The notes under the pieces: model-generated
Seen by the model: the letters and a program-made list of their open reading frames with translations, nothing else
Told to the model about the DNA's origin: nothing
Database searches by the model: none
Part shown: positions 35,343 through 47,392 of the stretch, one piece after another
Layout: every line of letters starts with the position of its first letter
How positions within the stretch are numbered: position 1 is the stretch's first letter
Made by a program: the position numbers and the translations under genes
Assembly: GCA_021234155.1 (NCBI GenBank)
Contig: JAJEKV010000034.1
Span: 11,866,697-11,930,696 of the forward strand
DNA length: 64,000 bases
Direction: 5' to 3'
From: Isoetes taiwanensis
Taxonomy: Eukaryota; Streptophyta; Lycopodiopsida; Isoetales; Isoetaceae

Positions 35343-36224
35343 CACTACAACAGAAAACCTGTTTTGCGTCAGAAAAATCGTCAGAAACCCTTTACAGAAT
35401 AGGCAATTGCCCAGACTCATATGGCCGACGATATTCTCGACGATATTCTCTCACCTAAAAATCGCCGATTTTTGGCGTCGAAATTTGCCGTCGATTTTCT
35501 GACGCAAAATCGTCAGATTTTTCGGCAGAATTTTCGTCAAAATATTCGTCAGAATTAGCGTCAGAATTTTCGTCATATTTTTCATCAAAAATATTCGTCA
35601 GTACGCTCGTCAATTACGCCAGTCGGGTTTTCGGGGAATTTACGTCAGGTTTTTCGTCAGGTTTGTCACAATATTCGTCATATGCTTCATAAGTGCTTTA
35701 GCACATTTTCATCAGCATTCTCATTTTTTTCATAATTTTGGCATATTTGCATTTTATCTGGATGATTTCTTTATAATGATATTTAGCTTTAACAGGGTAT
35801 ACATTCATAAAGAGATAAAGAGTGTATATCAAAGAAAAATCTCTGTATTCAAATATAATCATAGTTACATGTCAAGAATTGACAATCTGTACAATGCCAA
35901 CAAAGATCATGGGCAATGGACTCCAACAAACTGCGTCAGCATGAAAGAAAAGGAAATCCAAAGTCTTCAAAAAGAACGCTTCAACTACAATCTTCAAGTA
36001 ATAGCTTTTTTAGTCCTCTCCATTAGTGTCCTAAACCATTGCAAAAGGCACACCACAATGTTATTGTTGCATAAAGAAAAATATACATTACAATTTTATC
36101 CCTGGACTTGAGCCTCAACCATCTATCTATATAATCTTGAACCTCAATAATCTTCAACGACGGAACAATTTCCAACTTGCCCTCTAGCTAGGAATGATAT
36201 CATCAAGCTAGAAATGATATCATC

Positions 36225-36434
36225 ATGAACTTACGACCACGAGAAGAAACAGGTAATGTTAAAGCTTTCTATGATCATAAAGGTAAAGTTTGGCTAATAA
36301 CACAAAATGCATATTATCATGCACTTGGCAGGAAGAAAGGAGTCTACTTCTTAAATCTGAGTAACATTATGTGGCACCACGCCAAATGGGACAACTCCAA
36401 GGATTTGCCTTGGTTTGTTGAATGGTTATACTAA
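36225..36434 (+). other. Plus-strand open frame in CACTA body, copy 2
   Basis: This 69-codon frame is the same as 29815-30024. Its identity between copies reflects recent duplication, so it is not evidence of selection. Confidence 0.2.
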
Positions 36435-36834
36435 CACAAAGTAATAAGCAACAAATTACTAGACAATATTACTTACTTATACATGCTGATTCGGTAGTAC
36501 GAGGAGTATCTGTCCTAGAAACTTCACAAATTCATTTGCTGCATCATTAATCTTAAAAGATAACAAACATTAGCACCTAGAAAGTCACAATTTTATTCAA
36601 AGACAGAGCAGCAGATATTGTGATGCAGACCTTACTGAATGGCTCAAAGAAAAGAGAAATTATTTCTTTGAGAAGCCGCTTATGACAACAAGTGCGTCTC
36701 CTCCACAAACTATTCTCCACAAACTGTTCTTGCAAGAACTTTCAAATGGTATGTGACTGTTCTTTGCTGTGATATAGCCAAGGTCTGCCAAACATTTCAT
36801 GACATATTTATTAGTAAAAAGTTGATCAACTTTT

Positions 36835-37149
36835 CTAAAAAACGTGCTCTAAATTATTGGAGTAAGAAAGGTAACCAAAACCAACCATTGATACAGACTC
36901 TTTTATTGGCACAATATTGTCGCCATATTTGGTTCCTGACACTTCGAGAAGAGATGAATATATATTCTTTATAATAGACTTCAAGAGCAATTCAAGACCT
37001 ACGTCCGGGTTTGAAGTAACAGCAGCATAAGGAAGTGTACCAATATCATCAACCACCCCAGGCAAGATATTTCCAGGGACAAACTTCACCATATCTAGTG
37101 CCTGTTTAATGTTATGAGAAATTAGAGTATGCAGCCAGTTATACTTCAA
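36835..37149 (-). pseudogene. Gene-like block in CACTA, copy 2
   Basis: This is the same 104-codon block as at 30428-30742, unchanged. The accompanying open blocks on the minus strand are also present between about 37430 and 37870. Confidence 0.4.
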
Positions 37150-39127
37150 GGAAAATAAGATATAAGCCTAAGCTTAGAGCCACATTTATGCCCCACAAAC
37201 AAGCCAAAATGTCAGTAAAATGTGCCTACCTAATGCATCCAACAAATATAAAAGGTAACTGTGAAATAAAAGGATTATTATATGCCCTTGTCTGGGAAAG
37301 TTAAGATAAATATATGATTCCTAGCCAATGAAGCATAATGTGCCAAAACAATATACCATTTCATAAAAAGGCGCACTCATCCTCTGAAATAATAGCCCAA
37401 GCAAGAAGCTATAATGAGAGTCACTTTTCTGTCTTCCAAGTCTCCGTCATCTTTAAGACAATCGCTGCAGCCAATGTGCCAATCGCTATCATAGATATTG
37501 TAACTTGTTGATGACTCCGGCAACTATAGAAGGTAGATCAGTTTATTTAACTTTAAAAAGACCTGTTTTCTTAGAAGAAACGAGAGGGTAAACTATCCCA
37601 TGGGGCCAATCAAATATCATTTTGCCAAAGTGGTGACTTTTCTGCAAGCCGTTGCTGCCAGTAGAAATATGGATGGATCAACCTTAGAATGACAACCATA
37701 AGCTTTAACACTTACATGCAAAATAAATGAAGATAAAAGGTACTCACATAGGTGATCCTAAGCACACGAGCAGAACAAATGGATGATCAAGCAACTCCTT
37801 AATCCATTGCTTCCAATCAACAGAAAATATTGCAACGCCATCATCATTGCTATAAGAACAGAGCTGCTTGCACATAGACAACATAAAGGGTCATCTTATC
37901 ATATACTACAGTCATGAGATATTACATATCCATAATCCGCAGACTCATCATTGCATGAAGATCATAAAAAGAATAAACATAAAGTTCGAGATTCTTACAT
38001 TTGATAAGACAACGGTGTGAAGTTGTAAAGGTGCCAATGTCTTATGTGGTGAATAAATTGCTCACTTGGTTAAAATTTTATAGTCTGAAGGAGTACAACT
38101 CTTATTTTCAACCACCTATAAACATAAATCCATATTAGATCATATGAGTACAGAGTAAAAGAGATATCTGGTTGCTACTGTAACAGTTCAAATGGGGAAC
38201 AAAGGTCTCTGAGAATTGCTAACCTGATTTTCTTAGAATAATAAATCAGTTTACCATTTTCGGCCAGAACTGCATCACACGCATTTAAACAATCCCTGGG
38301 ATTTAAAGCTTTGGATTTAACTAATCTTTATCCCTGGCCAGAATCATGTTAAGACAGGAGCATTTGCACAGTTTAGCATCTAGCTTATATGCATACCATA
38401 GCTAGCAACAAGCAGTTCTCCAACGTCTTAATGGTCATAGCCAAAACCTGTTAGCAGACCCCACCATCGTTGGCTGGTCCCAACAGATCCGGAACTAATA
38501 TTAAATCCATTATTACCTAATCAAAAGCAACCAGGCACAGATAAATAATCCAACTAAATATCTCAGGTCATTGAAAATTTGAACATAACAGAGGTTGCTT
38601 CTCATGCAAGAAAGCCCAAAATATCATCAAAAATTTACCTTTGAATGCAGAGGCATATGCTATAGCCAGAACTATAGGTACGGCAAAGATCCGGCATTGT
38701 GCCCTTTCTGTAGCCGGTTGCCTTTCTCAAATCCTTGCCCAGCCGGATCCTGGCTTCAGATCAGGCCGCCATCAGCAGGTTCGGACTATTTTAGCAGACG
38801 TGGTGTAGAAACTGACTTAGATTGGCCCAGAATGAGCTTGTCCGGTATAAATCCGGCACAGAACCCCTTTGGGGATCGATTGACCGACCATTTCACATAC
38901 TTGACCTATTTAGCAGGTGCACGACCAGTGGTGCCACAGATTATTCCAAGTCACTAGTTGTTCAAATCGGCAAGGCCCAGCATCTTCGACCACAGCACAA
39001 AGGTCATAGCCAAAACCTATACATTTCAATATTTTTTATTGTATTCTCGTCTATAAGGTCATTGATCTTTTCTATGTTCTCCGTGTGATATGGCCCATGA
39101 CATCCAAGCTGCAATTTTCCTGGAAGA

Positions 39128-39454
39128 TTAATAACCTTCTGGAAAACTTCTTGAGGAAAAGTCATAAAAGGGAATTTCGGTTCCCCACTCGGTTAATGGG
39201 AACCTCAAAACCATTGTACTTTTTTGAAACTTAGTTGCAAGGCAATACAGCAATGTTGACCCGCTTGACAATCTTTCACGTGGCAAACTCAATGCATCAC
39301 ACTTTGGTGTGAAGTTGAATTTTGAGTTTTTTGAAGGTCGATAAACATAATCATGCAAGCCCTTGATTGCCATTATGGTCATATGGCATGACTTATGCTT
39401 GATTAATTCTCCTTTCTCAAGACAAAGGCGATTAATTATCCTTTCCAAAGACAA
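39128..39454 (-). pseudogene. Second gene-like block in CACTA, copy 2
   Basis: At 108 codons this is the longer version of the block at 32701-32955, beginning MSLERIINRLCLEKGEL. Product unknown. Confidence 0.35.
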
Positions 39455-40132
39455 GACAACATTGTCAACAATTTACAACCCCAATATGTCTAACTATTCG
39501 ACATATTTGAAATAGATTGTAAAACGTTTCATATCTACATGCATATGAGCATTCCTTGTTCCTTTGGTATGTATGAAGTCATGCAACTTCTAAAAATAAG
39601 TCTGGAAACCTGTAATGTTGACCTAAAGCTAACAAATCCATGTCAGACATTCTGACGAATATTTTGATGAATATCTTGGTGAAAAGAATCGCCGTAACAT
39701 TCGTCGGTTTCGTCGGATTAATCGTCGGGTATTCGTCACATTATTCGGCCGAGTTTGCGTCGGATTAATCGTCAAAAATATTCGCCGATTTTTGGCGTCA
39801 AATTTTGCGTCAAAATTTCGTCATGTTTCGGGCCGATTTTTTCGTCATTTTATTACCGTCCGGACTTTGCGCCGGTTAATCGTCAAAAATATTCGTCAGA
39901 TTTTTCGTCAAATTTTGCGTCACAAATTTCGTCAGATTTTGCGTCATTTTATTCGTCAAACTTTTCGTCAGAAAATTTATGCGTCAGATTTTTCATCAGA
40001 ATTTTCGTCAGAACTTTTCATCAGTTTTTGCGTCAGCATTCTCGTCAGAAAATTCGTCAGATTCTCACTGGAAAAACACATAAGATTTTTCTGACGTATT
40101 TTCTGACGCAGAACAGGCATTCTCTTGTAGTG

Positions 40133-40620
40133 TAAAGCACAGAGAGAACAGACGAAACAACACAACAAGTGCCCAACAGGGGCGCTACCCTAGAATTCTC
40201 AAGCTATACTAACCACTCACCTGAGTTCCTGTTGGATCCGTTGTCATTTGGTGCTTCCATCTTCCCCGGACTTGGCCATTTCCGGGACACAGGTAAAGGT
40301 GCTTGGCAAAAGGTGGGGCTTCGACTCTTGCTTCTCTTGGACGATTTTGGGAGAGATGGGGGTGATGATCCACCTTGATGGCTCAAATTAGCATCCCTCA
40401 TGCCGACTAATCGAATTTGGCGGTGGCCTTCCCAAACCATTAATTAACTTAATTAATCCATTTAGATATTAACTCCTTAATTATAGGTTATTATCCTTAA
40501 TAATTAAATTAGCATAGCTAATTTAATCCCTTTTAGGTCAACCCCTAGGTTACAATACCCCATGGTGGCGCATTTTTATTGGGTGACGGTCGATTGTATT
40601 TATGCATTATATCGTATAAA
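40133..40620 (-). repeat. Remainder of the LTR beyond the CACTA insertion
   Basis: Joining 35342 to 40133 (removing the CACTA and one TAA) restores continuous sequence, so this stretch should be the other part of the LTR that starts at 33968. It is AT-rich from about 40440 to 40540. Its outer end could not be placed; an 80-codon minus frame (40204-40440) is probably chance. Confidence 0.5.
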
Positions 40621-40929
40621 TACTTGGAGCGCCACGATTGGAAGATTTATCACGACTTTATGGTCTTTGGTGACATTAAAAATGCGTGACCCTTGACAAT
40701 AGGAACCTCTTCAAGAAAGCTAGGCATTTTCAATTATACCATGGAAAAGCGGTAGTTGACCGCATCTCGATTCGACCGGTTGTGTGCCATGCTTAGGGGT
40801 GAAGTTTGTGTTGAGTGGTGCCCGGTTTCGCCTTCCAACATGGCATTCATTTTGCAGCCGGGTAGAAAATTTGGTGGCTTGATTTGTGAATCCTAAGCAT
40901 GCTACTCATGCCGATGTCGAAACGTGGTG

Positions 40930-41600
40930 TATGGGCTCCCTCCTAGAATAGTGCCGAGTGGAGCGTGTTGGGAGGCGAAGGAAAAGATTTTGGGATGCTC
41001 AAACCGTGTTTGGGGCTATTGAGGAGGATGTTGGCGATGAAGAATGTGCGGAGGAGGAACCCAAAGCCCCATGGACACACCCTTTTTGGCGGGTTGCCCC
41101 TCTTATATTCCCCTCAACCGAAGATTGCTCCTTCTACCGCTCAATAAGTGCACTTGTGTTTCCTTTACTCATGTACAAATTCTTTGGTTTTCTTTGTAGG
41201 GAAGTTAAAGATGTAGATAATGCTATGAACGAAGGCGATAAGGGATTTGTCTTGACCCTCTAGTGAACATAGACACGATTCGGATGAGGAAGTTGAGAAG
41301 TATGTTCATGTTCTTTGGCGATCGCAGTGCAATGTTTCCATGTTCACGTAGACATAGATCTTGTGTCCAAAGAAACGATGATGAGCATTAAGGAATGCAA
41401 GGCTGCCATGTGCAACACAGTTCAACGGCTTCAGGAAGCTCTCCACTGTTTGGACATGGAGGACTTGAAAGTGTCTCTCAAACAGCGCAGGGTATTCCGT
41501 GGGAACATGAACTTAATGCGAGCCCTGCTGATAAAGCACAATAACACTTTGGACCGCCTTGGAAGAATGTATTTTCGCACGATGCAGGCATGACATGGGC
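40930..41600 (+). CDS. Possible plant gene exons, unidentified
   Basis: A plus-strand frame from 40958 (101 codons) contains DAQTVFGAIEEDVGDEECAE and crosses a likely intron end (TTTCTTTGTAG, about 41190-41200). A second frame, 41315-41593, reads IKECKAAMCNTVQRLQEAL and MNLMRALLIKHNNTLDRL, helical and Leu/Met-rich, ending in a stop followed by T-rich DNA like a 3' UTR. Between them DSDEEVEKYVHVLWRSQCN is open in another frame, so a frameshift or short intron is needed. The two parts may be one gene or a TE-carried fragment. No family is recognised. Confidence 0.3.
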
Positions 41601-43559
41601 GTGGCGGGATCTTGTAGTCGGATTTGGTCATCTTCTCTGCATTTTGCATCCTTATGTTGTTTGCTATTTTGCGCTTTCTGTGATCTTCTGGTTATGTACA
41701 GACATGTTGGGCATGGACGCCCTTTGTGGAAGCTTGTTGTTGAAGCTCTTTTGATGAGTGTTGTTCTCAGATATGGATGGACACCCGCCAATGTAATATG
41801 TACTATGTGTGAGTTTTTACTTTGGTTCCTTTGTATATCCGCCAATGTAATATATCTCAATTTGTTGACTTTAATTGACTCTTATCTTAGTGTGCATCTC
41901 ATTGTAAATGCAATGGTGTGGCGTCCATTGTTTTTGTATGCATGAAAGTATTGCATGTATGTATATAATTAGAAAAGTATGGGGTCTTGGTGTATCTCTG
42001 GGGTGTGATGTGGAAATTCCACAACCCTTGATTTGGCACATTCATGGAATGATGCTTCGATCCAATGATCGAAAACAAGCAATAAGGATAGAGCAATAAG
42101 GATAGAGCAATAAGGATATAGAAACCACGGCACATACCAACCAACTGGATAAGATTTCACTTCATGTAGATATATAATAAATTTATCATGGTGGCCAAGG
42201 CCGGCCAATATTTCTCTTTGCCAACTCACTCCTTTAAGGGGGATTTTTGTAACTTTGGAATGGTGCAAAATATGTTCTTCAAATGCAGAGTTTGATTTTT
42301 CTATAATATGAGAAGGTCCTAACCATTGCAACGACTAGACTATGGGGTACCCAATCCGTAACTTTCACCTACCGATTACCTAAAATTATAGGCTTGTTTA
42401 TCTTCGGATAAGTTTTGGGTGCTCGCTGTTTTGGTAGCGCTCCATGTCTCTGCCAAGAGAGTTCATTCAAGGCCTCGCTAGAAAGCCGGAGGATCGGCAC
42501 AAAGCACTTCGCCATTGCGCTCGCCATCAGAGCTTCATAAAAAAACATAGCTCAAGTCCTTTTTTTTCCTCTCTTTCATCCCTAGTTTTGTTTTGAAACT
42601 CGAAATCGTCCAGCATTGAAAGGAATCAAAAGATTTCCACAAATTGGAGCATGTTTAAATGCGATAGGAAAGAAGATGTCGGTAAACTAAAGCCATAGCT
42701 GGAGCTTAGACATACCAGACATCAAAGCTTTGGGTGCAAAGATAAACAAGCTTTTTCCGTTGAATTTGCAACATTTTTAGGATGGGCCATAGTCGTGCTC
42801 TACAGTTTGCTCCTAGGTTCTTTCATAATTGATGTTGCAATGTTTTGCGCCATTAGCATGGCTATGGCCATAGCCAGAGCTTCCAATTTACATAGCGACT
42901 TTCTAGCTTCTCATCTATAGGGATAAGGTAATCGGTGGGTAACAAAGATTAGGCAAGGAAACTACGCCAATAGCAGGTGGAAGGAACCTGCAGGTTGCAT
43001 AGGTTCCCCCATACGGTAAATGTTAAGCATGTGCATGTGGATCTAGTGAAATAATGAAACAAAAATAAATCTAAGAAGACTAATATTGCAGTGCATAGCT
43101 CTAGGCAAAGTTTGGCTTAAGCTCCAGTTAAACACGATAAATGGAGCTTCGGATCATCTAGGGTAGTATGCTTTTGTACCAAGGGCACATAGAATTATAC
43201 TACTTCATAACTTAACAAGTATGCACTTCAATGGTTAAAGGTTGTGTGGCATTAAAAAATAATTTGATGTTTTTGTGGAATGGAATAGGATCCTTATCAC
43301 TATTGATGCTGGACAGTTGTAATGAAAATCATCGACATGGTTGGACCTCTACTTTGAAATCATTCTATCTAATTTGCATGGGAACACAATGAAGAAAGTT
43401 TTTATTACTGTTCAAGAACTTCTAGTACATACCCAATACAATTGAGTTTGTTAAAACATACATCTATATTGTACAATCAAATATCTCACAAGCATCATGC
43501 CATTCATTGAACATATAGTGCGTGTCTAATAACTTTAGAATGTTACAACATACACCTCT
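41601..43559. other. Unassigned DNA with a small tandem repeat
   Basis: AATAAGGATAGAGC occurs nearly three times in a row at 42079-42117. Opposed frames at 41513-41945 and 41899-42331 overlap and have no motif. From 42340 to 43560 I see nothing assignable. Confidence 0.4.
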
Positions 43560-43583
43560 ATTATATAGGATATGATATATACA

Positions 43584-43634
43584 ACCAGTTGGCCTCCGTG
43601 GACGTTAAAATATACTTCCTTCCTTCCTTCCTTC
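43584..43634 (+). mobile_element. LINE 3' tail with (TTCC)n
   Basis: CCAGTTGGCCTCCGTGGACG followed by TTAAAATATAC and (TTCC)n is nearly identical to the end of the LINE at 12150-12204. Only this short terminal piece is recognisable. Confidence 0.7.
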
Positions 43635-43929
43635 TATAGACTCAAGTACTTATATAACTTCAATTTGCAGGTGCACCCTGGCTAGGGTATCCATGTACAT
43701 TTTCATAAGCCAAATTTGAACCCAAATCGTGCACAATTGTTCCCAACTTTTAGAATATCTTGCACTAGACTAGACTTTAACTCATGCTACTTTAACCAAA
43801 ACCTAATTGAGTTTCCTATCTAGTGGTAGATTGTTGAACATAAGTTCTTTTGTACAAATGAGATGTCTTGTTAGTTATAGTAATAGCAATGGGGCTACAA
43901 ATTCACACCTTTGCCACTCAAATGATTTC

Positions 43930-44500
43930 TGTGACGTTCCACGTACTTATACGCCTTTTGGATATAAATACATGACATGTCACTATGAATAAATAATGGT
44001 GCATTAATTATTCATAAGCTAAGGTTAGCTATGTAAATAATTAATTATTAACACCTAACCCTAAACCCTAATTCGAATTTAGGGCTTAACCTAATATTAA
44101 AAGGGGTTAAAATATTAAATTAGTTAATATTAACCAACCTAGAGTTGCCCACCGCCCAAATCGATTGGGCAAAGCTTGCCAATTTGGGACACAAAATTGG
44201 GGCTTCCACCCCAATTTGCCCCAATTTGAACTGGGTGAGGGATTGGTGGAGGAAGAGGCTGGCATTTTAACCTTGCCCCCGGAAGGATGGAGAACCGAGA
44301 GATAGTAGATCTAGCTATGATTCGGTTAGTAAATGCGAGATAGCTTGGGTCCTAGATAGTCATAGGATTAACCCTTGTATGCTTAGAAGATAGCTAGGAT
44401 TAACCCTTGTATGAATAGATGTACGGTTAATCTCTATTTTATGTTCTATTCGAAGCTATGGATGGATGGATATATAATGATAGTTCTCTTTCTCTCAAGC
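43930..44500 (-). repeat. LTR end of a related family
   Basis: TGTGACGTTCCACGTACTTA at 43930 resembles the LTR terminus at 33968 (TGTGACGCTCCCTGAACATA). No primer site lies to its left, so this may be the 3' LTR or a solo LTR in minus orientation. CCCTAAACCCTAA near 44070 is only a two-unit telomere-like word. The right border is lost in the LINE at about 44510. Confidence 0.45.
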
Positions 44501-44509
44501 TTATTTGCT

Positions 44510-45010
44510 TGCTTCATTGTCCAGGAACAAGCTTGTAGCTATTGCAACAATTCGCAAGGGGTCCCACAGTGCTACGGTTGAGAGGTAGATGGGAGCGCCG
44601 CGAATTGCCGCCTGAAGCGAGACTATGTGCTGTTGCGATTCTGAGGTTATTGAAGATGAAAGCCATACTCTTCTGAGTTGCCCTGCTTTTGAGATAGTTC
44701 GGAATCATTTTTTGACCTTAGCATTCCATTCCACGCTTCCACAACTTCTTAGAGCACCATCTGTGCATGACTTGGCATTATACATACTTGAGGTTCTAGA
44801 TAAACATCTGCAATTACTGAGTCCTCAGTAGTCATTATCTCCGCTTGTCTAGTATCATCATTACTGCAAAGGTTTTTCCCCTGAAAACATTTCGAGGCAG
44901 AGGTTTTTTATCCTAGTAGTAATGATTGTACTAGCCCATTGTATGGGTCCCATGGCCTATTGGTGGTCTCGTGGACGTTAAAAAACTATTCTATTATATT
45001 CTATTCTTCC
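44510..45010 (+). mobile_element. LINE 3' part with ORF2 C-terminus and (ATTCT)n tail
   Basis: The frame 44625-44831 encodes CCCDSEVIEDESHTLLSCP followed by AFEIVRNHF, the Cys/His cluster typical of the plant LINE ORF2 C-terminus. RRELPPEARLC, which normally precedes it, is readable one frame away just upstream, so there is a single-base break near 44623. After the stop at 44829 come a 3' UTR, CTCGTGGACGTTAAAA at 44972-44987 and an ATTCT-rich tail. The reverse transcriptase and endonuclease parts are absent (5' truncation). Confidence 0.8.
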
Positions 45011-46002
45011 TCCCGTGTTGTATGGGTAAAAGGGGTAGAGACCTAAAGGCCATCTAGAAGTAGAGATGTTTCTAGTTAGAACCCTTAAAACCCAAAGAAT
45101 GAGACACATTTGCACAAGAGGCCACCTGGCTCTGGATGCTATGATGTGGTTAAATAACGGACACAACTGGTGAAGTGGGGGCGGAGCCTTGCTGAGCGTG
45201 GCTACTGGGGTTCCTACAGTGTGCTAGGCTAATAGTGGGTCACTACGTGGGGTAGGGTATGGGTCGACACCCTGCGGGTTCTTGGGATCGTGCCTATGTG
45301 GGCGCCCCGAAGTTTCGCGAGATTTAGGGGGTAAGTGAAATGCGGATGCGGGTCGCTGCCAGATGTGGCACGTATCCTCTAGCACACCCATGGAACCGTT
45401 GTGATTCGGGAGGGGTTTCATCCCTTTTCTGCCTCATCGGACCCGGGGAAATGTAACCCGGAGCAGTCCCATAGGGTGAATCCATGGGATTGCATCTCAC
45501 GGGAAGAGCTACAACCATGCCATAGCATGTTTGACCTATCTACAAAGTGTGCACAAGAGGGCGGATGGAATGGACTACCCTAGCCAATGTTTTATGCCGA
45601 CCAATGCCATGTTATACTTAAATACGCTATTATCCGGAGGCCTTGATTGTCAGTCGACCCCCATGAGTCTGAGCCCAGGGTAGAGCCCTTATTTATGGTG
45701 CATTCCCTTTGTTATGTTGGTATTCTGTTGTTAGTTGTACTGATGATGATGGGCCACCCTTCGTGGTGGTATATTATTTATTAGTATTGTTGCCAGGTGC
45801 TAACATGTATGTACGCTTTCGCTATATAGGATTCTCATAGAAGGCATGGGATGAATGACACCTCAGGTGTCCTTCACCGGACATGGCCATCACAAATGGT
45901 GCGAGTCAAGTGGGGCGTTTCCGCGGTGATGGAGTCACCATGGGAGGGGGATTTCTCATATTTATATAATGGGAGCATCGTATGGATTTAGAGAGCGTCA
46001 CA
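45011..46002 (+). repeat. LTR, plus orientation
   Basis: It is an inverted homologue of 12355-13312 and ends GAGAGCGTCACA just before a primer site. It contains the block GGCGGATGGAATGGACTACC (about 45560), the hairpin CCACCCTTCGTGGTGG (about 45754) and only three GAT units where the other copy has seven. A possible minus-strand frame at 45224-45518 is not conserved. Confidence 0.8.
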
Positions 46003-46003
46003 G

Positions 46004-46018
46004 TGGTATCAGAGCCAT
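46004..46018 (+). promoter_or_regulatory. Primer-binding site, initiator tRNA-Met
   Basis: TGGTATCAGAGCCATG follows the LTR end by one base. This matches the plant tRNA-iMet 3' end and fixes the element as plus-oriented. Confidence 0.92.
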
Positions 46019-46503
46019 GATTTTGGTAGACCAGATCATAGCACTGGCCATATTCTAACTCATTAGTTCGATAGCTAGTAGGACACTTTAATCTAGAATA
46101 AACTATTACAATTCCATAGCTAGTATATACATTGACCTAGTTATGGGAGGATTAAGCGAGTTAAGAATTAAGGTGTGAGTCCTTAGAATCAAGTATGTTA
46201 AGTTTTAGAGAAAAAAGAGGTCCCTTGTTTCCGGGCCATAACTTTGTAGGTAACTCAGATTTTTGCACCAACGTGTCTGACACGGTCCAATTATCCTAAG
46301 GACACCAACATCCGGCATCAAAATGGCAACTGTAGGGGCCAAGAGCTTAGAGTGCGCCACTGGCATTTTGGAATCTTAGAATTCAAAATGAAACTTGTAT
46401 TTTCCCAGCGGCGCATCCGCATAAAAACGCATATTTTTGCCGTATAATTTTTTTTTTATATATTATTTCCACCGGATAAATTTTTTTTCCGTCTCTCCAG
46501 CCC

Positions 46504-46700
46504 GGGTTTGAACTCATAATCTTCCAACTCCAACCTTAGGCCCTTACCAGCACGCCAAGCTTCCTTAAACATTGTTTTACATATTTTCTTACATATATTT
46601 AGTATCTTGTTTTCTCTGCATGGCAACCTTTTTGTATAAAAGTGTATTATAGGAACTTGAATACCACCCAGCCAAATCCTTTACTAATACAGTAAGCCTC
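46504..46700 (-). repeat. Two tRNA-like modules, antisense in the leader
   Basis: On the minus strand, module 2 has A box TTGGCGTGCTGGTAAGG (46542-46558) and B box AGTTCAAACCC. Module 1 has the decayed B box ATTCAAGTTCC (46652-46662) after an A-box-like GGCTTACTGTATTAGTAAAG (about 46679-46698). They correspond in order and spacing to the modules at 11041-11265. Confidence 0.55.
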
Positions 46701-47392
46701 CTTTCAATGGATATTGTCTCTTCTTATCGTCTCTATTTACGTAGTAAGATTTACGTCTGGTAATCACCCTTCCCTAAACCAATCTTTGTGGTGGCAAGGA
46801 GTCCTGGGACCGGACTTGTCGACTACTATGGTGAGGAGTCACCTAAGGGTTCTTACTATCAGCGTGGAATGGTTCCCACAACCATATTGATAAACTTTCA
46901 CGTTGGCGATGGAAGAGAATTCCTCGAGTAAGATAGGGACTTCTAAGTTGGATTCTAATCCACTACCAACTCGAATCTTCTTTTGGCGGCGATAATAATG
47001 TCCAGGTTATCGACATTCCTAGACCTATAGCTTTAAATATTTTTTTTTTTCCTTTGGTAGATGCCTTGCTTAAAAAAGTGTCTAAGCCTTATTTCCGTTT
47101 TTTTTTTTTCTTTGGTAGATGCCTTGATAACAAAATTTCTTGAGGCCTTGCCATGATTTAATCTATGCTACATTCATATGCTTTATGTTAGACCTTATTT
47201 TAAGGGTTAACATTTTATAACATAACTATAATTAGCGGTGTTTCTCTTTAGTGTCTAAGCCTTGACTCGTCTCAATTCCCTCGAGTAAAGGGTCTCTCTT
47301 GGCCCACTTTAACCAGACTAGGGGCGGCCATGCAAAGCATCCCTCTAGACCATGGGTTTGGATTTCTTTAATCCTATCACCCTTCACTACTT

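Larger units (their letters stand above)
35343..40132 (+). mobile_element. Complete non-autonomous CACTA transposon, copy 2
   Basis: The ends pair as terminal inverted repeats: CACTACAACAGAAAACCTG at 35343 and, in reverse complement, CACTACAAGAGAATGCCTG ending at 40132; over 34 bases only four differ. TAA flanks both sides (35340-35342, 40133-40135), the 3 bp target duplication typical of the superfamily. Sub-terminal CGTCAGA/TTTTCGTCAG words crowd both ends. The 4.79 kb body lacks a recognisable transposase. A 24-25 bp segment near 38936-38960 is absent from copy 1. Confidence 0.93.
46003..47392 (+). mobile_element. LTR-retrotransposon leader, plus orientation
   Basis: It is an inverted homologue of 10425-12338 without the LINE. 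No open frame spans it. Two poly(T)-containing TTTCTTTGGTAGATGCCTTG words (about 47050 and 47110) form a short local duplication not seen in the other copy. Homology stops near 47392 (TATCACCCTTC), after which the two copies have unrelated flanks or internal regions. Confidence 0.75.

Noticed and set aside
44060-44090. Interstitial telomere repeat
   Set aside because: Only about two CCCTAAA units; AACCCTAA words are common in plant leaders.
43930-44500. Complete LTR retrotransposon at 44 kb
   Set aside because: Only one LTR terminus is visible, without a primer site or second LTR.
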